Below are positions 1 through 8,274 of a stretch of DNA of 64,000 bases, in pieces. A program made the position numbers and the translations under genes. The DNA lies in the NCBI GenBank assembly GCA_024346935.1, contig AP024879.1, positions 1,302,001-1,366,000 on the forward strand, read 5' to 3'. The notes below the pieces were generated by a model. It saw nothing but the letters and a program-made list of their open reading frames with translations. It was not told where the DNA came from and did not search any database. The DNA is from Vibrio inusitatus (GTDB lineage: Bacteria > Pseudomonadota > Gammaproteobacteria > Enterobacterales > Vibrionaceae). The first letter of the stretch is position 1; each line of letters starts with the position of its first letter.

Positions 1-120
1 ATCCCTATGGCTTATGTCTACCTAATCTTGCCGGTTTCAGGAGTCATTATGCTCATCTACCTTGCATTAAATACCGCTGAAGTCTTTGCGCCTACTCAAA
101 ATATCAAGGAAGGCCAATAG
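1..120 (+). CDS. TRAP transporter small permease (DctQ type), C-terminal end only
   Basis: The first 39 codons of the window are open and end in TAG at 118-120. The reading contains IPMAYVYLILPVSGVIM, the last membrane helix typical of DctQ small permeases, followed by a short polar tail. The stop lies one base before the ATG of the DctM gene, the usual DctQ-DctM arrangement. The gene starts before the window, so the substrate-binding protein that would identify the cargo cannot be seen. An AAGGAAGG stretch in its last codons serves as ribosome site for the next gene. Confidence 0.85.
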   Translation: MPMAYVYLILPVSGVIMLIYLALNTAEVFAPTQNIKEGQ

Positions 121-121
121 T

Positions 122-1426
122 ATGGATATTTCAATCGGCTTTTGGCTACTGTGTTTATTTCTATTTCTGATCGCATTCAGTGTTCCTATCGCTATAGCCA
201 TCGCAATGTCTTCACTCGTGATCATGTGCACTATTTTGCCTACCAATGTCGCTTTCATGACCGCGGGACAAAAAATAGTTACCGGTATCGATAGCTTCAG
301 TTTACTCGCGATTCCCTTTTTTATTCTCGCAGGTAACATTATGAACCGCGGCGGTATCGCATCGCGGCTCGTTCAGTTTGCCAAGATCTTGGTTGGCCGC
401 TTACCGGGCGCATTGTCTCACGTGAACGTACTCGCTAATATGCTGTTTGGTTCAGTATCTGGCTCTGCGGTTGCGGCCGCGGCCGCAGTAGGCAAAACTC
501 TTGAACCAGAGCTTGAAAAAGAAGGCTATGACAAGTCTTACTCAACCGCTGTGAACGTAGCCTCCTGTCCTGCAGGTTTGCTAATTCCACCAAGTAACTC
601 ACTCATTGTTTTCTCTGTTGTAAGCGGTGGAACATCAATCGCTGCTCTTTTTATCGCAGGTTATGTCCCGGGTATACTAATGGGCTTAAGCTGCATGGTA
701 GTGGCTTACATCATTGCCAAAAGAAAGGGCTACAAAAGTTCTGCAGTCGAGCTTACGTTGCGTGAAAAGCTCACCATCACATGGCGAGCTATACCTAGCT
801 TAGGCTTAGTTGTTGTAGTCATTGGGGGCATCATTGGCGGCGTCTTTACGGCAACAGAGGGCGCGTGTATCGCCGTACTCTACTCATTTGGTCTGTCTCT
901 TTGTTATCGAACATTAGGTGTCAAAGAGCTCAAAACTATTTGTGTGGAAACGGCAGAAATTACAGGCATCATGCTGTTCTTGATTGGTGCTTCAACCATT
1001 ATGTCTTGGGCAATGGCCTTTACTGGTCTCCCTAGCATGATCAGTGAGTGGATGCTGTCAATCTCAGACAATCCAATAATCATCTTTATCCTAATGAACA
1101 TCATTTTGCTCATCGTCGGGATGTTTATGGATTTAACCCCTGCGGTATTGATCTTCACTCCAATATTTATGCCTATTGCAACACAGCTTGGCATGCACCC
1201 AATTCACTTTGCAATGATGATGATATTCAACTTGTGTATTGGTATTGCAACGCCGCCGGTGGGCACTGCACTGTTCGTTGGCTGTAGTGTTAGCGGGGCA
1301 AGAATCGAGAGTGTCATTCGCTCCATTCTGCCATTCTGCGCCGTGTTGATCGCCACTCTATTGCTAATCACTTTTGTACCAGCGATTAGCTTGGCACTAC
1401 CGAAAGCATTTGGTTTAATTAACTAG
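122..1426 (+). CDS. TRAP transporter large permease (DctM type)
   Basis: This 434-residue, very hydrophobic protein carries DctM hallmarks: ALPFFILAGNIMNRGGIA near residue 65, MFGSVSGSAVA near 105, and a C-terminal block with FTPIFMPIA and ATPPVGTALF. It forms the ion-coupled channel of a tripartite ATP-independent periplasmic transporter. I chose the ATG at 122 rather than an in-frame ATG at 86, because 122 follows the DctQ stop directly and has an AAGGAAGG ribosome site. It is clearly paralogous to the DctM half of the fused permease at 23239-25158 (shared SLxLPKxFGL ending). Substrate unknown. Confidence 0.93.
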   Translation: MDISIGFWLLCLFLFLIAFSVPIAIAIAMSSLVIMCTILPTNVAFMTAGQKIVTGIDSFSLLAIPFFILAGNIMNRGGIASRLVQFAKILVGRLPGALSHVNVLANMLFGSVSGSAVAAAAAVGKTLEPELEKEGYDKSYSTAVNVASCPAGLLIPPSNSLIVFSVVSGGTSIAALFIAGYVPGILMGLSCMVVAYIIAKRKGYKSSAVELTLREKLTITWRAIPSLGLVVVVIGGIIGGVFTATEGACIAVLYSFGLSLCYRTLGVKELKTICVETAEITGIMLFLIGASTIMSWAMAFTGLPSMISEWMLSISDNPIIIFILMNIILLIVGMFMDLTPAVLIFTPIFMPIATQLGMHPIHFAMMMIFNLCIGIATPPVGTALFVGCSVSGARIESVIRSILPFCAVLIATLLLITFVPAISLALPKAFGLIN

Positions 1427-1452
1427 TCTTCGTTTATAAAACCGCACTAACA

Positions 1453-1489
1453 AAAACGCCTCTTGGCTAAATTAGCCAAGAGGCGTTTT
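1453..1489 (+). terminator. Intrinsic terminator, probably bidirectional
   Basis: A perfect 18-base stem (1453-1470 with 1472-1489) built on AACGCCTCTTGGCTAA is flanked by A-run and T-run. It sits between the convergent DctM and PfpI-family genes, so it can end both transcripts. Confidence 0.9.
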
Positions 1490-1504
1490 CATTGTCAGTA
1501 AGAT

Positions 1505-2176
1505 TTAAGAAAGCAACTTCACTAAGGCTTTACCCACTGCGCTCGCACTAGTCGGGTTTTGCCCGGTGATCACTCGCTCATCAACAATCACCAACTCTTG
1601 CCAAGGCTGAACCTTGTTATAACGAGCTGCATTTCTCGCTAAAGATTCTTCTAATAAAAATGGAATATCATTGATAGTGCCAAAATCAATTTCCTCTTCT
1701 CGAGTAAAGCCTGTCACTGATTTCGACTGTAACAGTGTTTCACCATTACTTAGCTTAATTGGTAGTAGCGCTCCAGGGCCATGGCATACCGCCGAAATGA
1801 TGCCGCCAGCTTCATAATGCTTTGCTGCAATGCTGGCAAAATCTTCATTCGTCGCAAGATCTGAAAGCAAACCAAATCCACCTGGATAGAAAATAGCGTC
1901 ATAATCCTCGATATTCACTGCGGATACTGGAATAGTATTGTTGATGCGGTTCTGAAAGCCGCTGTTAGCTAAAATATCTGCATTCACGCTATCACCCTCA
2001 ATATCAGTCCCATAAAGAGGAGCTTGACCACCTTGTATAGAGGCAATGTCATAGTCAATACCAGCGGCAAGAAGAACATGCAATGCATGAGTCAACTCTG
2101 GTGCGTAAGTGCCATTGGCTTGGTCGGTTTCGCCCAATGTAGCGTGGTTAGTAACGGGAATAAGTATTTTGGTCAT
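1505..2176 (-). CDS. DJ-1/PfpI family protein (type 1 glutamine amidotransferase-like)
   Basis: The 223-residue protein has the flavodoxin-like DJ-1/PfpI fold signature: DAIFYPGGFGLLSDL around residues 90-105 and the nucleophile elbow SAVCHGPGALL around 128-138, with Cys followed by His. Members of this group include Hsp31/YajL-type glyoxalases or deglycases and ThiJ-like proteins, often induced by oxidative or electrophile stress. The sequence does not tell which activity applies here. It is monocistronic with its own terminator downstream. Start ATG at 2176 is preceded by an AAAGGATAG ribosome site. Confidence 0.88.
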   Translation of the reverse strand: MTKILIPVTNHATLGETDQANGTYAPELTHALHVLLAAGIDYDIASIQGGQAPLYGTDIEGDSVNADILANSGFQNRINNTIPVSAVNIEDYDAIFYPGGFGLLSDLATNEDFASIAAKHYEAGGIISAVCHGPGALLPIKLSNGETLLQSKSVTGFTREEEIDFGTINDIPFLLEESLARNAARYNKVQPWQELVIVDERVITGQNPTSASAVGKALVKLLS

Positions 2177-2372
2177 TGTCTATCCTTTAGAGCTAGATGG
2201 AGTGCTATAGCATTAGAGAGTAGTTGCTAATTCATTGATGAGTCATTGAAATGTGTGTAATTACCCTCAACAATACGTGATCATATTCGTAGAATTGACA
2301 ACTATTTCCTCTCGCCAATACCTTTAAACCTCAGTACCCTATAACGAAAGATTAGCCAAATGGAATTCTAGC

Positions 2373-2720
2373 GTGTCCCTACCTCCTTGCCCAAACTGCA
2401 GTTCAGAATATGTTTACAAAGATCAGAGCAATCTTGTTTGCCCTGAATGCGCCTATGAATGGAACCCCACTCAAGATGCTATAGAAGCAGAAGCCTCTGC
2501 TGTTCGCGATGTTAATGGAAACAAACTGGAGCAGGGTGACAAAGTTACTATCATCAAAGACCTAAAAGTAAAGGGGAGCTCTTCGGTAGTAAAAATTGGT
2601 GCGAAAGGAGTAATCAAACGAGTTACCGTTGCTAAAGATCATCAACTGGATTGTAAGATTGAAGGTTGGGGCGAAATATTAATAACGGCTAAATATGTGA
2701 AGAAGGCATCAGCAATATAG
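2373..2720 (+). CDS. yjdM: YjdM/PhnA-type zinc-ribbon protein
   Basis: This 115-residue protein matches Escherichia coli YjdM (formerly PhnA) along its length. An N-terminal zinc ribbon (CPNCSSEY...CPECAYEW, residues 6-29) is followed by a beta-rich domain with GDKVTIIKDLKVKGSSS. Despite the old name it is not the phosphonoacetate hydrolase, and its function is poorly known. The start is GTG at 2373 (reading MSLPPCPNC). No clear ribosome site is visible upstream, so expression may be low or the leader unusual. Confidence 0.9.
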   Translation: MSLPPCPNCSSEYVYKDQSNLVCPECAYEWNPTQDAIEAEASAVRDVNGNKLEQGDKVTIIKDLKVKGSSSVVKIGAKGVIKRVTVAKDHQLDCKIEGWGEILITAKYVKKASAI

Positions 2721-2807
2721 AAAGTGAATCCACATTAGAAGTGAATTCACTATAAAAGTCGCTAAATCGCTTTAAAAACCCAGTGTATGCTCGTATTTTC
2801 ACCAAGA

Positions 2808-3740
2808 TCACTTAGTTTGAAATGGCTTCCACAATTGTTTACCAAGCACATTGATTAAAGCCCCTGTCACGATCAAACTGCCACCGATATAAGTCCAAAA
2901 CGATGGAATCTCATTAAAGACCCAAATACCAATCAGAGCAGAAAAGATAATTTGCACGTAGGAGTAAGCGGAGGCTTTTCCTGCATCTTGAGTTCTCATG
3001 GCTTTAGTTAAACCGTATTGACCAATTTGCGCAAAGATACCCACCAGCACGAGCATGGCTGTGATAAAGAGACTTGGCCATACAAAGTCCCCTCCAATCA
3101 GAAATATAGAGACGGGCAATGCAATCAATGGGAAATACATTATGATGACGGAACTGTCCTCGGTTTGACTGAGCTTTCTCACGATCACGTAAGCAATAGA
3201 ACTGCCAAAGGCCCCACACAAAGCAATCATGACGCTAAACATCGGCAGTTCACTATGATCGCCCACTATACTTGGCTGAACCATCGCTACTAAACCAGCC
3301 AAGCAGAAAGCAATACATATCATGGTCGATTTCTGAACACGTTCTTTGAGTAGTAGTAAGCCAAGTAAAGCGGTAAATACGGGATGAACATATTGCAAAA
3401 TGGTGACCTCAGCCAGAGGCAACGTTGTCACTGCGTAAAACACACACATCAAGGCACATGTACCAACAGCACCACGCACAAACAACAATGGTTTATTATT
3501 TCCCCATGGTGAAATACCCTTTCGTTTCACATCAATGTAGCTGATGACTAGAGAAACTAGCGCCCTAGCCGCTACAATTTCAAAAACAGGGATGCCATAG
3601 TTACCTACATATTTCACACAAGCAGACATCAGCGCAAAACCAAATGCAGATAAAAGCATAAATCTAACCCCAACAGGGATCAGAGAAAAAGTAGAAAAAG
3701 GCATAGTACTTACAGACCGAAAGAGAAAGTGAAGAATCAT
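2808..3740 (-). CDS. EamA/DMT-superfamily membrane transporter
   Basis: The 310-residue protein has about ten hydrophobic segments in two homologous halves, as expected for EamA drug/metabolite transporters. Family-like motifs include LPLAEVTILQYVHPVFTALL near the end of the first half and a corresponding YSYVQIIFSALIG in the second. Substrate cannot be predicted. The start is uncertain: in-frame ATGs at 3740 and 3704 both lack a good ribosome site. It lies downstream of the FUSC efflux operon but is separated from it by a terminator. Confidence 0.85.
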   Translation of the reverse strand: MILHFLFRSVSTMPFSTFSLIPVGVRFMLLSAFGFALMSACVKYVGNYGIPVFEIVAARALVSLVISYIDVKRKGISPWGNNKPLLFVRGAVGTCALMCVFYAVTTLPLAEVTILQYVHPVFTALLGLLLLKERVQKSTMICIAFCLAGLVAMVQPSIVGDHSELPMFSVMIALCGAFGSSIAYVIVRKLSQTEDSSVIIMYFPLIALPVSIFLIGGDFVWPSLFITAMLVLVGIFAQIGQYGLTKAMRTQDAGKASAYSYVQIIFSALIGIWVFNEIPSFWTYIGGSLIVTGALINVLGKQLWKPFQTK

Positions 3741-3796
3741 ATACTAGATCATGAAAAGCAACCTAGGCGTTTGTGTTGAAAAAAGCACAACGTATA

Positions 3797-3829
3797 AAAT
3801 CAGCACTAAATTTAGTCTAGTACTGATTT
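3797..3829 (-). terminator. Intrinsic terminator after the FUSC efflux operon
   Basis: On the minus strand AAATCAGTACTA pairs with TAGTGCTGATTT, followed by TTTAT. It sits just past the FUSC stop. Confidence 0.65.
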
Positions 3830-3844
3830 ATTTATAATGGATCG

Positions 3845-5218
3845 CTACAGCGTTCGGTACAATCTAATGTAGAACCCACCGATAGCTAAACAGACCCCTA
3901 CAACAGTCAACATTGTGATTGGAACAGTCAGTGAGTAGCTAGGTGTTAAGTACAAAGCACTCATTGTCATTACCATCAAAAAGTTTACACCTAATACTCT
4001 TTGAAGCGCCAATGACGGTTGTGACGTCACACGCCATATCAAAAATACATTAATGAAATAGAACGCCCCTAGTTGCCACAATTCTGTAAACGAAGGCATT
4101 ATCAGTACATATTGAGCTAAGAAAATAGCCGCCCATACCAGAACGCCCATTACCATTTGCCCAAAAAGCTGATTGGGTAAGGTAACCAGTACATTCGCAA
4201 ATACAGATACCATCATTGGCATCATATAAGAGCCAGGAATAGGGACGTACCACCAGACAGTAAAGCCGGTCAATAAAATACTTAGTGAACGAACAACATT
4301 GGCAATACGACCTTCTAATGGCAAATCAAACGCACTGTACTTAATTTTAGGAACCGAATATTTACATTCCATTCTTTCGACCCACAATTGCAATTGATTT
4401 CTACCATTCATCGGATTGGAAATCGTATGAGTAAGAATTTCCTCACCTATTTTAATATCGTCTCTTTGAATAGAACGACTGAGTTTCGGCGACTCCACTA
4501 AGACTTCCATGAGTTCCATCGCCTGAATGACAACTCGCCATGCGTTGCGTTCATACGACAGTCTGTGACTACCATTTAACGGAAGCTCAAGAATTGCTTT
4601 CAAATGACTTAGATTGTTCCTTAGTGATTTATTTGATTTTTCATCCGATACAGATTGGTTCCACGTTATTTCCGCGAGTTTTTGCTTCAGGTTATCCGCT
4701 GTCGGAGACAGTAGCTCAAAAAAACTATCTTCTGCTTTTCTCGGCCAAAGCACACTAAACACCAAGCCAAAAACAAATAAACCTAACATTGTTTCTTGGA
4801 TACGCAGCACGGCAATGTGGAATGTCGTCGCACCATCAAACGACCCCATAGCCGCTATCAGCGCACACACCGTTGCGCCCATAGTGAATGCATAGCCGTA
4901 TTTCTTATGCGAAGCCATATACACGCAAAAGCAAAGGAATATGGTATACAAAGAGATAAACAAAGCGTGATTTTGCGGAAAATACATCAGTAAGATCATC
5001 GCAAAACCAATACCAACAATCGTTCCAAGTAAACGATTCCGAGCTTTTCTAATAGAATGAGAGTAAGTTTCGTTGGCTGCTGCAACAATAACAGTAATTG
5101 CAGCCCAATAAGGTTTTTCCCATCCAAACCATAATGCCAAAACAACTGATATCGTTAATGCGAGCGCAACTTTAATCGAGTCCTGCGTTGACCGACTGAA
5201 CATTGACGCCTCCATCAT
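3845..5218 (-). CDS. FUSC-family exporter (AaeB-like inner membrane protein)
   Basis: The 457-residue protein has the FUSC pattern: six N-terminal helices (AALWFGWEKPYWAAITVIVAA near residue 25 is the conserved WA-T block), a soluble middle (about 170-300), and a second membrane bundle. AaeB-type proteins export hydroxylated aromatic acids with an HlyD-like partner. At 457 residues it is shorter than E. coli AaeB (about 655). Its ATG overlaps the stop of the HlyD gene (ATGA), which implies translational coupling in the order DUF1656, HlyD, FUSC. The exported compound is not known. Confidence 0.88.
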   Translation of the reverse strand: MMEASMFSRSTQDSIKVALALTISVVLALWFGWEKPYWAAITVIVAAANETYSHSIRKARNRLLGTIVGIGFAMILLMYFPQNHALFISLYTIFLCFCVYMASHKKYGYAFTMGATVCALIAAMGSFDGATTFHIAVLRIQETMLGLFVFGLVFSVLWPRKAEDSFFELLSPTADNLKQKLAEITWNQSVSDEKSNKSLRNNLSHLKAILELPLNGSHRLSYERNAWRVVIQAMELMEVLVESPKLSRSIQRDDIKIGEEILTHTISNPMNGRNQLQLWVERMECKYSVPKIKYSAFDLPLEGRIANVVRSLSILLTGFTVWWYVPIPGSYMMPMMVSVFANVLVTLPNQLFGQMVMGVLVWAAIFLAQYVLIMPSFTELWQLGAFYFINVFLIWRVTSQPSLALQRVLGVNFLMVMTMSALYLTPSYSLTVPITMLTVVGVCLAIGGFYIRLYRTL

Positions 5219-6084
5219 TTAGACTCACTGCCCTTCATGATCTTAACGGATGCAGTCATACCAATACGCAACTGAACATCATCTGGCACACTTGTCAGCT
5301 TTACTTTTACTGGAATTCTTTGTGCCAAGCGAATCCACTCAAAGTTAGGATTAACCACAGGGAGCAAGCTATTGCCTGTGCTTCCATCCTGCATAGAGAT
5401 GCCATACCCAATACTTGTAATCTGACCTTCTAGAACGTACTCCGAGTGCGATAGCAAGGTCACCAAAGTCTGATTACTATCATCAACACCTTTCAGATCG
5501 GTTTCTTTAAAGAAACCTTCAATCCAGAAGCTATGTTCATCAATTAGTGCCACAACAGGTGTATTTGCTGTCACTTGAGAGCCCTGACGAAGCTGTAGAT
5601 TAGTAATATAACCATCCGTCGGAGCATAGACCTTAGTGAATTGAAGATTCAAAGCAGCCTCTTCGACAGCTGCTTGCATCACTTCCACATTCGCTCTAGC
5701 GGTTTCCACCGCATTACCTAAGTTATTGAGAGTCAAAACAGGCACTGCACCCGGCGCTCTTTTTTCTAGGTTGACGGCTCTTCGCTCTTCATCACGAGCT
5801 TTTTTTAATAAAGCACTCGCTTGTTTCTGGCTCGCTTTCGCTTTGTTCAGGGCTGCCTGATAAACACTCTGGTCAATTTCAAATAGCAAATCTCCCTTTT
5901 TCACTTGGGAGTTGTCTTTGATAAGAACGTTAGTCACTTGCCCTGTCACTCTAGGAGTAACCTCTACGATATAAGCACGAACCTGTCCATCCCGCGTCCA
6001 CGGATTTGAATCATAGGTAGAATAAAGTGAATAGCCGACACAACTAGCGACGACAACGAAGATTAGGGTTGTGATATAACGCAT
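5215..6084 (-). CDS. HlyD/EmrA-type periplasmic adaptor (AaeA-like)
   Basis: The 289-residue membrane-fusion protein has an N-terminal anchor (residues 3-20), the biotinyl-lipoyl half motifs (VTPRVTGQVTNVLIKDNSQVKKGDLLFEID near 45-75 and VYAPTDGYITNLQLRQGSQV near 155-175), a coiled-coil hairpin between them rich in Ala, Lys and Glu, and a C-terminal beta barrel. It would bridge the FUSC pump to an outer membrane channel supplied from elsewhere. The length fits AaeA (about 310). It is coupled to the FUSC gene by a 4-base overlap. Confidence 0.9.
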   Translation of the reverse strand: MRYITTLIFVVVASCVGYSLYSTYDSNPWTRDGQVRAYIVEVTPRVTGQVTNVLIKDNSQVKKGDLLFEIDQSVYQAALNKAKASQKQASALLKKARDEERRAVNLEKRAPGAVPVLTLNNLGNAVETARANVEVMQAAVEEAALNLQFTKVYAPTDGYITNLQLRQGSQVTANTPVVALIDEHSFWIEGFFKETDLKGVDDSNQTLVTLLSHSEYVLEGQITSIGYGISMQDGSTGNSLLPVVNPNFEWIRLAQRIPVKVKLTSVPDDVQLRIGMTASVKIMKGSESK

Positions 6085-6097
6085 TACTATGCTTACC

Positions 6098-6301
6098 TTA
6101 AACTAAATACCAAAAACGACTGATGATCCCAGTAATGATCACTACTAGACTCAGTTCAAAAATCGCGGGCACAGCAATATACCGATAAAGACCGATACGA
6201 TTACCCACATAAGAAAATAATGTTGTTGTGCAATAAGAAATCAGCACCGCCAACAACAAAGGAGGAAAGTACATCTCTCCTAGTACCACTTCACTTGGCA
6301 T
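6098..6301 (-). CDS. DUF1656 small membrane protein (AaeX-like)
   Basis: The 67-residue protein has two hydrophobic helices and the DUF1656 start pattern (EVVLGEMYFPPLLL). Proteins of this family are nearly always the first gene of FUSC/HlyD efflux operons, as here. The function is unknown, probably assembly or support of the pump. It is 13 bases upstream of the HlyD gene and divergent from a LysR gene. Confidence 0.85.
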   Translation of the reverse strand: MPSEVVLGEMYFPPLLLAVLISYCTTTLFSYVGNRIGLYRYIAVPAIFELSLVVIITGIISRFWYLV

Positions 6302-6502
6302 AGGTTTCGACCTCTAGCTCTGTTCAATGGCGCTAAGAATAAATGTCTTTAAGCAACTGCGTTAATCACGATTGACGGATAGAACCCATCATAAAATCAA
6401 ATATAAGTGCGGGATTTACATTCTTTGAGGGAGGATTAGTGGTCAAGTTTGTTTTTAATTGTTAATGTTTATGTATGAATTTGACCGAATAGAACTCTGT
6501 AT

Positions 6503-7402
6503 ATGAATTTCAGTCTCGAACAACTGCTTGCCTTCGTCAACGTCTATGAACAACTCTCTTTTAGCAAAGCAGCCGTTAAATTAAACAAACACAGAACTAC
6601 CATTGGACAGGTCATCACTAACTTGGAAGACCAGTTGGCGGTTACCCTTTTCAACAGAATTGGGCGTTCAGTAGAACCGACTGAAGATGGCCATCTACTT
6701 TATCACTACGCAAAGCAAGCCATTGAGCAGGCAAGGACCTTTGATAAGGTTGCACTTAGCCTTGCATACGGTCAGCTAGAAAGTATCAATATCGCCTACT
6801 CGAACATTCTGCCTCAAAAAGTACTGGCGGATATTCGCGTGCAATTGGCTAAAGACTTTCCGAATATGCGAGTGAACTTTGAATCTAAGACAAAATCTGA
6901 AGTTAAAGAAGGTTTTACCAGTGGTGAATTACACTTTGCCCTAGTGAATATTCACGAAAGTTCAGCAATACATAGCTTAGACTCTACCTTCTTAGGAAAC
7001 CTTGAGTTTATGCCGTTTGTGAAAAAGGACAGTGAAATAGCAAAACTTCCATCGGACAAAATGCGAACCGCATTACGAAACCAGAGGCAGTTTATTTTAA
7101 AAGCGCTTATCCATGATGGGATGAAGGACAAAATATTACTCTCCGCAAATCACGAAGAAATCGACCAACTTTCTTTGATTGTTCAACTTGTACAAGAGGG
7201 AATGGGCTGGGCATTGCTTCCTAAATCTCTAATGTCTTCTGACTATGTCAACGCAGATATGCAGTACATTGCCATGGACGAAATGAAGCAAGGCTTTAAA
7301 TTTGGCTTTTCTCTTTGGAGTCCTCACTCTAAGCAGATTGCAATAGTGAAGAAATCCATACTTGTGGCGATAAATAGCTTCATTGATGAACATATCAAAT
7401 GA
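6503..7402 (+). CDS. LysR-family transcriptional regulator
   Basis: The 299-residue protein has an N-terminal winged helix-turn-helix (residues 1-60, LLAFVNVYEQLSFSKAAVKLNKHRTTIGQVITNLE) and a type 2 periplasmic-binding-like effector domain. It is divergent from the DUF1656-HlyD-FUSC operon across 201 bases, the standard position of a LysR activator of its neighbouring operon, as AaeR is in E. coli. Ligand unknown. A terminator follows the stop. Confidence 0.88.
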   Translation: MNFSLEQLLAFVNVYEQLSFSKAAVKLNKHRTTIGQVITNLEDQLAVTLFNRIGRSVEPTEDGHLLYHYAKQAIEQARTFDKVALSLAYGQLESINIAYSNILPQKVLADIRVQLAKDFPNMRVNFESKTKSEVKEGFTSGELHFALVNIHESSAIHSLDSTFLGNLEFMPFVKKDSEIAKLPSDKMRTALRNQRQFILKALIHDGMKDKILLSANHEEIDQLSLIVQLVQEGMGWALLPKSLMSSDYVNADMQYIAMDEMKQGFKFGFSLWSPHSKQIAIVKKSILVAINSFIDEHIK

Positions 7403-7408
7403 GCCTCA

Positions 7409-7439
7409 ACAGCCTTGATGTGCTATCAAGGCTGTTTTA
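7409..7439 (+). terminator. Intrinsic terminator after the LysR gene
   Basis: AACAGCCTTGAT pairs perfectly with ATCAAGGCTGTT across a five-base loop, followed by TTAT. It begins six bases past the stop codon. Confidence 0.85.
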
Positions 7440-7518
7440 TTTTTCATTTGTGACCTTTTAGAAAGATTCACCATCGCCTACAAAGTATTTCATTAAGATC
7501 AGTCTTTATTCCCGAGAT

Positions 7519-8243
7519 ATTTAATTCAAACCAACCGTCGTTCCCAAGGTCTTTTATTGGGAACCTTTTGACTTTTATCACTGAAGAGATCCCCGATACA
7601 AGACTTCGGGGATGACGATACACAGGCCATTGAGACACATAAGCTAGACTAAGCTCAGCTCAGCATTCAGTCTTCACTACTGCCATTCCACAGCAGCTAA
7701 ACCCATCGTTGCTCCCAAAGCATTTAATTCAAACCAACCGTCGTTCCCAAGGTCTTTTATTGGGAACCTTTTAACTTCTACCGCTTAAGAGATCCTCGAT
7801 ACAAAACTTCGGGGATGACGATACGCAAACCATTGAGACGCATAAGCTAGACTAAGCTAAGCGAAGCATTCAGTCTTCACTAGTGCCATTCCACAGCAAC
7901 TAAACCCATCGTTGCTCCCAAAGCATTTAATTCAAACCAACCGTCGTTCCCAAGGTCTTTTATTGGGAACCTTTTGGCTTCTACCGCTTAGGAGATTCCC
8001 GATACAAGACTTCGGGGATGACGATACGCAGATCATTGGGACGCATAAGCTAGACTAAGCTCAGCGAAGCATTCAGTCTTCACTACTGCCATTCCACAGC
8101 AGCTAAACCCATCGTTGCTCCCAAAGCATTTAATTCAAACCAACCGTCGTTCCCAAGGTCTTTTATTGGGAACCTTTTGGTTTCTACCGCTTAAGAGATC
8201 CCCGATACAAGAATTCGGGGATAACGATACGTAGGTCATTGAG
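7519..8243. repeat. Tandem repeat, 203-bp unit, about 3.6 copies
   Basis: The block TTAATTCAAACCAACCGTCG recurs at 7521, 7724, 7927 and 8130, a constant period of 203 bases. The copies differ by scattered substitutions and no obvious indels. Each unit holds two hairpins: GTTCCCAA/TTGGGAAC (7540-7564 in the first copy) and ATCCCCGA/TCGGGGAT (7589-7613). There is also a stretch rich in AAGCTAGACT/AGTCT half-sites. The last copy is cut short at about 8243. No credible ORF is present. The 872-base gap 7403-8274 otherwise holds only the LysR terminator and a short unremarkable flank. Confidence 0.95.
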
Positions 8244-8274
8244 CTTAAGGGGTTAAGTTATCGAAAATCACTGT

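Noticed and set aside
7519..8243. CRISPR array
   Set aside because: Repeat units are 203 bases with no short repeat-spacer structure and no cas genes are in the window.
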